Of a stretch of 64,000 nt of DNA, positions 38,982 through 51,288 are shown one piece after another. Where the stretch lies: positions 76,675,495 through 76,739,494 of the forward strand of contig CP141127.1 of assembly GCA_035236585.1 (NCBI GenBank), given 5' to 3'. The DNA comes from Warburgia ugandensis. Its lineage: Eukaryota > Streptophyta > Magnoliopsida > Canellales > Canellaceae. Below the pieces are notes generated by a model that was not told the DNA's origin, did no database searches, and saw only the letters and a list, made by a program, of their open reading frames with translations. The position numbers and the translations under genes are program-made. Numbering within the stretch: position 1 is the stretch's first letter; each line of letters starts with the position of its first letter.

Positions 38982-41900
38982 GGTGGCAGGCATGAGCAAT
39001 AAATGACGGAAAAAAGATGGGTCGTTTAGTGGTCCTGCGAGCATCTAAGGTTGGTGGTCCATCGCATCATTTCTGTCCATTTGGCAGGCTCAAAGGGCAC
39101 ATGGACTGTCGCTGATGGATCCATTATGTGTGGCCCATCATATAACAATCTCATGATTATCCATCGTGTGATTGGATCAGTTTGCATAAAGATAGATTAC
39201 TGAAATGAATACTGCAATCTACTTTATTCAATATGTGGGACCCAAAAATCGTACAACAGCCGATCACGGTGTGCCCCACTGGGTTGCAGGACCAATTATA
39301 TTTCAGATGGTAAACCAATTAATAGAACAAAATACCATGCGATTTCGGAAATAGAGAAAAGGAGGAAATGGGACACAAATAGCACGCTTAAAGTCACTGC
39401 ATGTTGGGTTCCACTAAGACCCCCTTCTCTAAGAATGTCAATTTTGTGTATCTAATGAAACGATCAATGCAGGAAAATGCATACCTAATAAATCGAACAG
39501 ATGACCACTAAAACTTATATTGCAGCCGTCTTTATCAGGAGACCCGCCAGACTATGAATAATTTGGCACAACCAACTTCTGTGGACTACCAAATGGGAAG
39601 AGAGAGGAAATAGGTAATATGCTACAACTGAAAATGATCCTGACGCATAACAGAAAGGATTGGAAGGTACAAAATACAAGCATCAAAATAAATACAATTG
39701 GAGTTAAGGCAGCCTCAATTCACCCCAGCAGTTCAGGTATTTCAGAGATGAGATAGCACGCCTAAGCGCATGTTAGTTGCTGTCCTTCTATTCTATTTAT
39801 TTTCATTTTATTTTCGAAACATTTACTGAGAAAAGTTTCCGATACGACAAACTGGTACTCCCCAGGTGCCAATCCAATGTTCTTATCAGCCTTAAAGTTT
39901 ACAGAGATCTGCTACAGTTGTTTCTAGAAGTTAGAAATTATATAAACAAATTCAATGTGCATTGTATTATGTTTTCTTGCAAATTGAAACTTGAAAATTC
40001 TTCTTATCAGAAAATATTAATTCTCTTATATTCTAGCCTGAAATGACATAACTGCCCTCAATTGGAGTATATGGATCTAAAACCAGATCTAACGCCGTAG
40101 AGTGAGGCAAAAGCTGCTGAAATCACATGGTTTTTGTTAGGTTGGTGATGGTGTTTATGATCGTATGCTTCCCTTCTAGTAAAAGAAGAAAGAAAAACCA
40201 TGTGACCGTAAAAGGGTTGGAGTCTTCTCCGTGAAGACTCGAACCCTTGACACAATAAGACAAAACCGAGAGAAGATCATGCTTTCGTTTTTCCCTTTTC
40301 GCCTTTTTCTTTCTCATTTTTTTTTGTTCAGTTACAGTTTTTTAATCCGCATTGTTGCAGAGCCATTTGAGCATTTAGGTTGTATTTGTAGGATAAACAA
40401 ATGGTTGGCAGGTATATCCATAAAAACTGGAATCTCATGAACAAAACATATGTTATAAGAGGCAGTGTTGTAACGACAGATACCAACTGGAAACTATATG
40501 AGAATGTCGATGAATTAACATGGCCCATTTTTTCATTGATCCTAGCCATATGCCTGTTTGCGGTGCTATGAATGAGCCTCACGCGATGATTCGATAGTTC
40601 TAACCATCTTATTCATGCCCTTCAAAGAAACGGCAGAAAATAAAGACGTAATGGTCTGTGTTCGCTTAGAATCTTTGAGTGGGGTGAATTTTGTGTACAG
40701 CCCATCAATGCCAACTTTGATAGATTAACAGTTCAGACAAGACTATGAGGCTGAAAATGGAACCCAGATCTATTTTGTAATGGAAACTTTCTGCCTACAC
40801 AGAAGGTCAGGTCATTATGTGGGTATTTCTAGGGTATTGTAAGAGGAACTCCTTTTTTGGGGCTGGATTTGGAAATATACGTGACGATCTAGACCGTTAA
40901 ATCCATATTTCCAAATCAATTTTTAAAGAGCTTATCATGGATCTGGAGACATGGATCACCCTGTCAAAGCAGCAACACGCCTAAAAATGTTTAATTAAGT
41001 GGGAAGATTATGATAGCACAAACCACCAAACCCGAACACCCTCCCCCACGCAGAGACAGAGCTTTCCTTACATTCCTATATAAACTCCTTGGTGTTGTAC
41101 TGATGGCATTAGCTCCATATGATGTAACTAACACATGTAATTGAAAGGATGTAATTGATTTCATTAGTATTTCTTGTAATTTCTGGTATTTTTGTTGTGC
41201 AGAACCCTTTAATTTTAATTATATGTATTAGTTATATCACTGGTGTAACTAACACGCAGTGCACAACCCCCTCCTAAACATACACGACAAAGAGACTGAT
41301 CTGTAATCTTCTGATAGAAGATTGCAAATTCGCTAGTGCCTAGAGGGTAGTTGGGGAACATTATGTTACTGTTACATTACAACAAGAATCTAGAAAGGCG
41401 CTGGCAAGGGAGAGTACGTCTCAAGAAAGGAAAGAGAGATAGAGAGGTGGAGATTCGTAAAATGGTTAAAAGTAAGGGGCCACTACAAAACAGAAAAGAA
41501 AAAAAAAAGAAGTGCAAAAAGAGGGAGATTTCAGTTCATGGAAATGGAGCGCAGCAGAACTTGATATCCTTTAATAATGATGATTACAACAAGGAGTCAA
41601 TAGCATCAGATCTATAGAGAAGGATTCAATAGCATCAGATCCAGAGACAAGAAAGAGATGCAGAACAAACAGCTCTTTTTGTGTATTTAAATCCTACTTA
41701 CCTAGGAAACCCACCAAAAAATGAAAAAGAAAAGATGGCTTTTGTTCACTTTTTGTTATTTATTTAAAACTCTTTATAGTTGGTGAAAGGGTAGTTTTGC
41801 AGTTGATTTAGTATTCTAGCTCTGAAACAATGAGACCCTTCACATGATCCCAACGTCATCAAGCACATGGAATGAAGATTGAGAAACTTCCCCTTCCATC

Positions 41901-42331
41901 TTGCCCAAAAAGACATTTATTCCCACGCCACCTTCAGTCAAAAAGCAAAAAATTCCACCATTTTTATCTTAAATTTATCTCTCTAAATATACCAAGGGAG
42001 GGTATCTTTATAGGAAAATGCTTAACATCCTTTGAAAATTTTCTGCTGCACATGAATACACTATGACATTTACTTTAACCTTAGAATCATTTTAAGGTGT
42101 GGACAAGATAGCAGGGACGTGTCAACGCGAATAACCAGTAGAGAGCGTCATGGTGCAGTCACAGAAGTAAATGGGTGTGCCTCGAGCTGTTGTGGTCTGC
42201 AGATAAAGAAGTAAATGAGTGGATTTGGTTGTTTTGGTGCAGAATAAAACTAGTCTTCTCTTGCCTCTCTGATCCCAAGAAGTTGAGATCTGATTGCAGA
42301 GACTTGATTTTATATAGTAAGAAGAGAGTTA
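38982..42331. other. Low-repeat non-coding DNA upstream of the SMR gene
   Basis: No domain-bearing frame on either strand. A good TATA-like sequence (CCTATATAAACTCC, about 41,074-41,087, plus strand) stands alone without a recognisable gene downstream. An 88-codon Lys/Arg-rich frame at 41,351-41,617 looks compositional. Confidence 0.45.
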
Positions 42332-42655
<324 letters not shown>

Positions 42656-44871
42656 GAGATAATGAGGGAAGGCATCCGACATAAGCTTTGTTTTCTTTGT
42701 CGGGTTTTCAGTATTTTGATCCGATACTTGGGGTATACAATGTATTTCATAAGGTTCCTTCATTTGGAATGGGAGGTGATCAGCTCACGATTTATATTCT
42801 AACCATATGCTTGACTGACTTTTTACATGCTGACTGTAGATTGTTGGTCAAACTTTTCTTTTTTATTGAGTAATTTGTGTCTAGTCTTCATCAAACGCTT
42901 AGGGTATTTAATCAATCTGATCTTTGAACTTTTACATTATCCGTAAAAGTGCCTACTTAATCAACGACTGCCATCTAGTAACGATGGACTAAGGCGAGTA
43001 AGTGCGCGTAGAAAAGGTAAGACACTGGGGTTTATGTCAAATGTTTATTTCAGCCTCTGAACCATCCATCTGCTGCGCCCCACACATCTCTACATTAGAT
43101 GGTCCTGGTTAGTGCAACTATTCTAGGGATAAATTGGATAGCTTTGATGGCTTTTGAGAGTTCCATTTAAATACAAAAAATCCTAACAACTCGTGAGTTT
43201 TTGTCCTTTTTAAGTCAAGGACAATAGTTTGAATAGTTTGGATCTTCTCAATCCGACTGTTCATTTTACAAAATCAAAGTAGGAATAACTTGCATGATCC
43301 AATATACGAGAATTTTAGAACATGACCTATTTAATTCAAAAACAATAGTTTGAATGGTTGGATCTTCTCAATGGTAAGCCCACTTAGAGTTATAGCCCTT
43401 CTTAACCATTTTAGTGAGGGGTAAATGAGCAACAACAAGGCATATACATCACTATCTTACAATTAACACTTTTTATTTGATGGATGATTTTATCCTTTGT
43501 TGAATTTCTTCTATAGCTGTTAATAGCTATTGGCCTGTTACAATTCCAAGGGGGTATAACAGCCACTTTTAAATAGGTTTGAAGTAGAGATGAGTAGACC
43601 AAACTAAGGGTCCATAAACATTGAGGAAGGCTAGGTGTAAGGCCCAATACCATAGAACTACCCCTTATTTCTTTAGTGAAGGGGCCTACCTTTGAATAAT
43701 CAACTTGGTCATACACAAAAACTTACAATGGTTGCATGAGCTTAATTAGTATGCTAAAAGCCAGGTTTTTGGAACTTGAATTTAGAACTTGTTCATATAA
43801 AGTTTTTTATTCGTTCACTATTTATGATAAAAAAAAACTATACTTTTTCAGCACTATAATTATCCTCTCTATTTTCTGTATTTAACATACTAGATATCTA
43901 GGGTTAGAACAATCAAATGAACATGTCCAACCATTGAAAGGAGGGCTCCTTCATGGAAAAAATGAGGGAAGCTTCTAAGAAAGTGCCCTCTAGGGCTTTC
44001 AGTCTAGCATTTCTCATAAATATTAGGTTCTAATATAGGGAGCCTTAATTAAGGTCCATACATGTGAGTTGATGTGATCTAAACCTATCATCACTAATTC
44101 TTCTAATAGACATGCAATTGCTTGGGAATGATGAAGAATCAAATGATAATCTCAGCCATGGAATTGCTTGCAGATTGATTGCGAACAATAGGAAAAAAGT
44201 ATGAATTCATGACTAGGAATGGATTAAGTATTCTTCTAAGCTTCTCATCATTGGATTAAAAGAAAAAGTGCAATGACTAAGGCTAGATAACATCAAGTTT
44301 CTTATGTTGTCTTGCCTCATATAATATTATCATGTAATAGGTTTGTGAAAGTTAAATATACGATCAGCTAGTTGACCTGTCATTTCTATGTGCAGCCAAA
44401 TCAGGGTGGTTAACTAATTTTGGTACTAAAATACCATGTTCTATCCCTAGTTGAAAATTCCAGAAGAAAATATCATGGATTATAGTGCCACTACTACCCT
44501 AAACATCAAATTTATCTATCAAATACCAAAACTTGGGGTGAAACTATAGTTGGAGGCTCAACCTTTTCTTCTCTTTGTTTTGAACTCCTCAAATTGAATG
44601 ATTTCAATGACTTTGTAGTCCTAAAAGAACTTGCATGTAGCAAAGAATTAGTTAATTCCTCCTTTCATTTCCTCTAGCTTTGGTTAATCAAGAGTATGTA
44701 TCCAGATTTTCATTTTTACTATGTTATAGTTCACTTGAATACAAAATTTTGTCAATCTAGCCATTGCATTTGTGTCAAATTTCATGGATTTCTAGTTTTC
44801 AATCTAACCTCTATTAGGATTTCATAGATCCGTGATATAATCTTGGATCAAAAGTTATATTGTGATCTTTG
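42656..44871. other. Low-repeat non-coding DNA
   Basis: No gene seen. A two-copy word (ACAATAGTTTGAATRG..GGATCTTCTCAA) lies at about 43,221 and 43,341, 120 bp apart. Confidence 0.4.
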
Positions 44872-46502
44872 TGTTAGGTTACAAGAGAAGGGGTGAATTG
44901 GGCCTTAATAAAAATTTTAAAAAATTATCAAACTTTTCACTCAAGCGCTCAACAACAAGAATAATTTTAGATAAGAAAACAGTGGCTAACAAATAGCTTG
45001 ATGTAAAGACTTTATAGTGGTTCAACCAGCTAACCTGTGTACATGCTTTCACTCTCCCAATTTAAAACCAACTTGAGTTCCACTAACTCTCTACAAGATT
45101 TTACAACGCCAGATGACATTGTGTTGGCCATAAGCAAGGAAAGGAGCACTTACAGCAATCTCTTTCCTTTTTTTTATACATATTTGAAAATCTCTCCTCC
45201 AACAAAAGTGTTATATAACTCTCTCTAAATACAAAAGAAGTTTTGAAGAAGAAGAAGATATCTCTCTCAAAAGTTACTACACAATAAACAAGATGGAGAG
45301 AGAGAAAGTTTTTAATATAGAAGATTGAAAGAATTTGACCAGAAGCTTAGAGTTACTTGAATGATGTGTAGGCTTGAATACTGTCACTTGATCTTCAGTT
45401 TGACCCAAATATAGTTTGAATGAACTAGGAGTCTCTAATGTGTAGTAATCTTCTTGCCAATATATTCATTGAGATAAATATCTATATGTTAATATTGGAA
45501 GTAGCTCACTAGGAAACATGATTTCAAATTTGAAAGTGATGGCTTGAACTCTTGCCTTCCAAAATAGTAGACTTGAATCCATTTATAGTAAGTCTTCATG
45601 AACACCCACAACAGATACTTGATTTCTCATCTTTGACGGTTGATTGAATTTTCTATGCAGATTTCAAACCCATTTTACTCTTGAGCTAGTTGAATAGATT
45701 TATAACATAGTTGACTGCATTTGCTCAAGCCTAAAAGTTTCTCCAAGTCACTTCACAAAATAGTTAACTTGATTGTTAGAAATTTGAAATGATCCAAAAC
45801 AATTGACTTATTGCCTTATAAAGTTGACTTGTTTTGAGGAAAATCTTTGTATGGTTCTAATAATTTTCTCCTAAAAAATGGTTGACTCAATTTTCCTTCT
45901 TACTTGACTTAATTTCTAGAATGACTTTCTTCCTTCAGTTGATCTTCATCTTGAAAATCAATTGACTTGATCTTAGAATCATGAAAATTCCCTTTTTAGA
46001 GATGATGAGAAGTCAGTTGTTTTGAAAAATACATTTAGATTACTCTTATGACAAAAAAAGAAAGTAAGCTTGGATTAATATTGAGGCATGAAAATAATCA
46101 ACTTGACTCCAAAGAATTTGCTCAAATGATAAAACCAGTTGACTCGATTTTCTTGGCATTTTCTTGGAATTATTTAAGCTTCAAGTATTCAAATCTTTAG
46201 ATACGAAGCTGAAAGGATTAAGAAGTGTTCAAGTCTTTAGATATGAAATTAAATGGATTAAAAAACAATGGGATTTCTTAATGGTAATTATGAAAATTTT
46301 CTCAAAATAGTAGAATTCTTTAAAAAAAAAGAAGTCAACTGTAATTGTCATTTTAGAACTTTCAATCCTTTGATTCTTCAAACTAGCTCAAATCTTCATG
46401 AATGGTTTTTAACTTCTTTCATAATCTTGCACACTCTCACTAAGAATGTTGAAAAACAAAAGAGGTCTGTTGGTATCAAAAGCAGGGAATCATCAACCAG
46501 CA
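44872..46502 (-). mobile_element. Copia LTR (about 1.63 kb), 3' end of a minus-strand element
   Basis: On the minus strand a polypurine tract AAAAGAGGGAGAT (46,503-46,515) is followed by TGCTGGTTGATG at 46,502. The LTR ends near CCAATTCACCCC..AACCTAACA at 44,872. The 'ATCAAAAGAGGGAGATTG' junction and CAATTCACCCC end resemble those of the Sirevirus LTR at 28,901. Only a few tens of bases of interior remain on the right, where the CACTA element begins. Broken. Confidence 0.65.
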
Positions 46503-46599
46503 ATCTCCCTCTTTTGATGGTGACAATACAATGAAAATAAAGCAATAAAAAGATATACAATAAACTCATTACTAAACTTGGTGTTTTCTAAAATGGTAA

Positions 46600-47215
46600 A
46601 AAGAAGATAGTACTTTTTACATGGTTATCTTATTAAAATAAATCTTAAAAAACTACAAAACATCTACTTATATGATATAAATTAAGAAGACTATTTATAA
46701 AAAAAAATCATCTTAAAAAGTCATTGGAGGATGTTAAAAATTTTGAAGATTTTTGAGAGAAGCACTTATGGAGTTGGTTAGAAAAAATCATCTTAAAAAA
46801 ATTGTATTTAAGAAGGTGGTTAGAAAAAATCATCTTAAAAAACCTACTTAAGAAGACATGTAGAAAACCCACCTTGAAAAACTTGATTAAGAAGATGGTT
46901 AAAAAGATTGCTTAAAAAACCTGATTAAGAAGTCATTGGTGTGAATTTAAGAAGGAAATTAAAAATCATATTAAAAACAACTAATTAAGAAGACAATTGA
47001 GAACGTCTTAAAAAATCTTAATTAAAATGTATGTTAGAAAAAGCTGTCTTAAAAAAACTTAGATAAGAAAATGTTGGTAAAAACCATCACAAAATACTCA
47101 ATAAAAAAGATGGTTACAAAGAACACTTAAGAAGACAATTTGTAAAAACTATACTAAGAAACATAATTAAGATGACGATTTTTCCAACCCATCTTAAAAA
47201 AACTACTAAAAAAAC
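46600..47215. repeat. Degenerate ~45-bp subterminal repeats of the CACTA element
   Basis: Roughly a dozen copies of TTAAGAAGAYGGTTAGAAAA followed by ATCATCTTAAAAAACC, at irregular spacing of about 40-50 bp. The arms AAGATGGTT and AACCATCTT are inverted within the unit. CACTA elements typically carry such repeats next to their ends, where transposase subunits bind, which fits the position. Confidence 0.7.
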
Positions 47216-47673
47216 TTGATATTCGACCTCTTTTCTTTCCTGTCTTCCATCCTTCGATCTTCATCTAGCTACATCAAACTAAATAGCCTGAAGATCATTT
47301 AGTCGTATTTTGGCTGTGGCTATTTTCAACTAAAATACTAGTAATTAGAGTGCATTGAATGTATCTTGTTATGTTCAAACTTGTATTCTTTTAGCCAACC
47401 AGATTGAGTAAGTTGTTTTTCTTTGTTTCATGTTTATTTGCATGATTATGGGTAGAAAATTCATTTGCTAAAGTATCAATCTTTCTACCCCAACCTAGAG
47501 TTGGAAATTTTCATGCATGCATGATAAGATTTTTTCAATGTTTTTTCTTCACACCTAGTGTTTATCAAAATGCATAACTGTGAGTTCATTCTTTTCATGT
47601 TTGAAAGTCTTCGCATGTATTTGAGCTTCCACTTTTGTACAAATGGACAAATATTCTTATATGATTGCAGTGA

Positions 47674-47880
47674 GATCATCAAAATATTATCAAGGAGGGA
47701 ACAAAAAAGTTCATAGAGCTTACACTTAGAGAAGGGGGTGGTTGTAATTGCATGCATTGTCAATGCTCAAAATATGAAAATATAAGAAAGTTGATTGTCA
47801 ACAAGTTGAGAGAACATTTATGCTTGAATGAAATCAATGAAAGCCATTATCCCTTGATCTGGCATGGAGAAGAACTGCCT
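47674..47880 (+). pseudogene. CACTA transposase-associated domain
   Basis: One open stretch encodes 'KKFIELTLREGGGCNCMHCQ', then 'KLREHLCLNEIN' and 'YPLIWHGEELP'. The spacing of the Cys residues followed by REHL and WHGE is the signature of the transposase-associated domain at the N-terminus of plant CACTA TNP2 proteins. There is no usable upstream start, and the frame ends soon after. A second piece of the same protein ('MSTWEAKKTMA') ends near 48,195. Confidence 0.85.
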
Positions 47881-48195
47881 CAGGTGCCCTAGATTAGGGT
47901 AAAAATATGTGAATATGCCCTAGATAGTACAGCTACATCAATGTTTTGAAATGCATACAATGACTTTTGAGATGTCCTTGAACAATTCTAAACTGCATTG
48001 GAGGAAGCCCAATGACCCGTTGTACTTGTGGTGTACAAATTATACCAAGTTGTCTATAGTCATAAAACTATACAATGTGAAATCAATTTTTAGTTTTTGG
48101 ATCAAGGTTTTACAAAAGTCTTAAAGGTGATGGGTAAAATTCCATCGAAGGAGAACAAACTGGCAATGTCCACTTGGGAGGCAAAGAAAACCATG

Positions 48196-51100
48196 GCCAC
48201 TAATAAACATAGAAATATCATATATATAATATCCCTATATTTAGCAATTTTAATCCTAGATTTATTGTAAATATCACTAATTAGAATTTATTTTATATTT
48301 TGTAGGATTATGGTACAACTGAGAAAAACATGTACTTTTAGCCCTTGAAATCTTAAAAGAGAGCAAATCCGCTATCCAAGCAATTCATGGATCCATATGC
48401 AATAAACCATGATGTCTGAAGTTCAGAATGCCAACTGAGTATCATTATTGCAATGTATGCATGCATGTATTTCACAACATCAGGTAGCTTCTAAGTCAAG
48501 TTAAACATCATGTAAGGTGTCACAAATGTGCATGTATATACACTCAAAGCCAGGGCCCGCATGAAGACCATTTTCACTCACACTACATTCCAAGATGGGA
48601 CCACTTGAGGCAATCCATGATTTTCCCAATGAGAAGGATGGGCCACACTCCCTCATGCATGATATTCAAGGAGAAAATATAGGAGAATAGTAAAGGAAAA
48701 AAGATTGAGTGGTGAGTGCATTTATGGAAAATCTATGGCTGATATTCATCCTTACTCTTAAAAATACAATGGCTAAGATCTATCCTAACTCAAGGCTACC
48801 CTAAAGCATCCAATAAGAAGTGACTTCCACTAGGATAGACCAATGAAAAATAAACATACAAGAGAGACAAAATGGAAGGCCATTGGTGGAGATCTTTTTG
48901 GTGGGTGACCCACTATAGTTGAAGGAGAAAACACGTTTTTTACATAAGAGAATGAAGGAGAAGTATAGCATGTGATTGAGTGGAGAAAAAAAAAGGGTAG
49001 GTTCTGGAGAAAATCAAGGGGAGAAAACTTGCTTTGCTAAATGGGAAAGAAAGGGAAGCAAAAATATGTTTTAACCCTAGGAAACTTCAAAGGAGATCCT
49101 ATTCCTTCATCCACTTTAAGTCAATGATGATCCAAGAGCTGAGAAATAAAGAAAAGAAACAAAACCATAGCCCCTCATTAGTATATTTCAACGTGAAATC
49201 AAGAGGAAAAAGGAAGGAAGCTTCCTCAATTGGTGATGTGATCTTATGGGGTTGGAACGAAAGATAAAGAGGAAGAAACAGATAACGAAAGAGGAAAGGA
49301 GGGAGTTTTCTAAAGGAAACTTCTGCCTCCTTATAGGTGGAACGTGATGCATAATAGGAAGCTAAAGATTTCCCATTCCCCCCCTTGTGTTTATACGTGA
49401 AGATCAATTGAGGAAAGTAGGGATAAAGAGGAGGTGTTGAGGGCTCATTGCTAGGGATTTAAGGGGATGCTTGCTGAGGCTCTTACATGTTGAAATTCAA
49501 GCAAAGCAAGCTAGATTGCTGCGTTGAAGTCCAAGCAAGGCAAGATAGAGTGATGTGTGCGTAGAGGGATTGGTGAGGGGGGCTGTTACATGTAGAAAAC
49601 AAAGCACGTGCTTGCTTGGAGGCAGTGCGTTGAAATCCTACTAAGGAGGTAAGTTTCTTCTACAATGTCACCTTTCTAATTAAGAGAGAAAAGAAGAGAG
49701 CAACTTGTTTGCCATTTACAAGCAGCTCTTCATCTTGAACATTCATGTTGGAAGTAATAAGAGATAGAGAGGTGCTTCAATCGTCTTTTTCAAGCAGTTG
49801 CTTGGTATTGTTTTTATTAAGCAGCTGCCTAGGAATAAGAGGGGATCACCACGTTGGTATATTAGAGAGGGCCTGAAGTAAAGGCTGCTGGTTTTGTTTG
49901 CTTCCAGCAGATGAAGCAACCAGTTCTTTCCCCCAGTGAGGAAGGAGTTCACCTGCAGTTCGGGTGATTTTTGTCCTTGTTAAGCAGCTGCTTAGGCTTG
50001 TGTGTGCATGAAATCCCTGATTTCTCTCTCTTAAAGGTGTGAAATACATGCTCAAGCTTTAATAAGGCATTAATATAAGAGGGAGTTGGGAGATATGTGT
50101 GATGCATGTAATCCAAGGTGAAAAGTGAGGGAAGAGTGATAAGTGAAACAAATGATGGTGGTTGGTTGGTGAGTTATGTGAGTTATCTCTTCCAGGTTTG
50201 CAGCTGTTGGGTGGTCTCCTATGTGCTTGTTGAGTGGCACAACAAGTATAAGACACTGTATAAATAATGGAAACAAGTGGCAGCACGGGTTGGAATAGAT
50301 TTGGGAACAATCTTTGTTGCATGACACTTTTGAGGCCATTCACAGTGTGCAATCCATTCCATAGGGGAGTTTAGTTAGATTTTGCTTTTGTTTAGATTCA
50401 AGTATTTTCATTTATGTAACACTTTAAATTCTATTTCAATAAAAAGTTTCTCTTTTATTTCCTCAATTAGTTATTTGTTTGGTTTTAAATATATGCTAGA
50501 CTTTAATTTTCTATTATAGCTAGTTATGTGTTAATAGATGTATAAGTTAAATTGAATGTTTTAGTTCTAAAGTTGTTTACTAATCAATTATGTTAGATAT
50601 AATAATTGTTTAGAATATATTGTTAGCATAGTGATAATGTTTGATATGTCTGGCTAGTTCTCACCCTAAGATTAAGATAAAACCCCAACAAATTAGATAA
50701 TTCCATGTTTAAGTAAAATTAGGTTTAAAAGTGCTTGAATATTAATTTTATTTTTAAAAATTTTAATTTATATGTTTAGTGATTTTCATAGGAAATTACA
50801 AGTATTTCTTATAGTTTAGATACTTGACATGTCAAGTTACCTTATATTAATGTATGAAAATCTTTAAGAATATGTGCACTAAAAAAACAAATTATACTTT
50901 GAGTAAGTGTACTAACTTAGGCTGAATCCTAGAATTAAGAAACTATAGAAAGTGAGATTCTAAAGATAAATTTTTTTGTGTTTTTAAATTCATCGAATTT
51001 TATTAACATGACTAGTGTAAATTTCTCTTTTGCTTAATTATGAGAATATTTAATTTTATTATGGTGGCTTCTAATACCCTAGGCTTAGTTTTGTGTGATT

Positions 51101-51288
51101 TTATCACTTTAGAAAATTTTAAAATCAATTGATTGGTTGGCTAGGTTAAAATAGTTTAAAATATATTTTAATTAGAATTTTGTGGATTTCAAAATCACTG
51201 TCTTCATAGGATCACCCGTACTTGCACAAAACTATATCACAATAATCCCATGCTCTTGTGAATAATTTAAAACATATTAGTTATACCA
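48196..51288. other. ~3-kb stretch interrupting the CACTA transposase
   Basis: The protein homology stops after 'TWEAKKTMA' (48,195) and resumes with 'LKYEKIHAYPNNC' (about 51,289), positions that are nearly adjacent in CACTA TNP2 proteins. The intervening DNA therefore is a large intron or, more likely, one or more insertions. Its right part (50,340-51,241) is very AT-rich and ends 'GGATCACCCGTACTTGCACA', a phrase like the end of Athila/Tat gypsy LTRs. Possible LTR edges are TGTCACAAATG at 48,518 and ATATCACA at 51,241, but I could not match a target duplication. Frames at 49,034-50,352 have no recognisable domain. Confidence 0.4.
49792..49996. repeat. Repeated palindromic word AAGCAGCTGCTT
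   Basis: AAGCAGTTGCTTGG (49,792), AAGCAGCTGCCTAGG (49,819) and AAGCAGCTGCTTAGG (49,982), the last a perfect 12-bp palindrome plus AGG. The function is unknown. Confidence 0.6.

Noticed and set aside
38785-39006. Plus-strand 73-codon frame over the SMR promoter, and minus-strand frames 38,322-38,692 and 38,736-39,044
   Set aside because: They are shadows of the SMR gene and its promoter. Only the 38,503-38,781 frame carries family motifs.
40217-40255. GGGTTCGAGTCTTC on the minus strand, like the B box of a tRNA or tRNA-derived SINE
   Set aside because: There is no A box at the right distance, no cloverleaf, and no SINE tail or target duplication. It is probably chance.
46471-46490. TTGGTATCAAAAGCAGGG on the plus strand, resembling a tRNA-Met primer site
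   Set aside because: It lies inside a minus-strand copia LTR, next to that element's polypurine tract, and it departs from the primer site after eight bases. Orientation and position do not fit.
49034-50352. Several frames of 69-102 codons on both strands
   Set aside because: No recognisable motif, and they overlap in several frames within the unassigned insert in the CACTA element. They are most likely chance frames.
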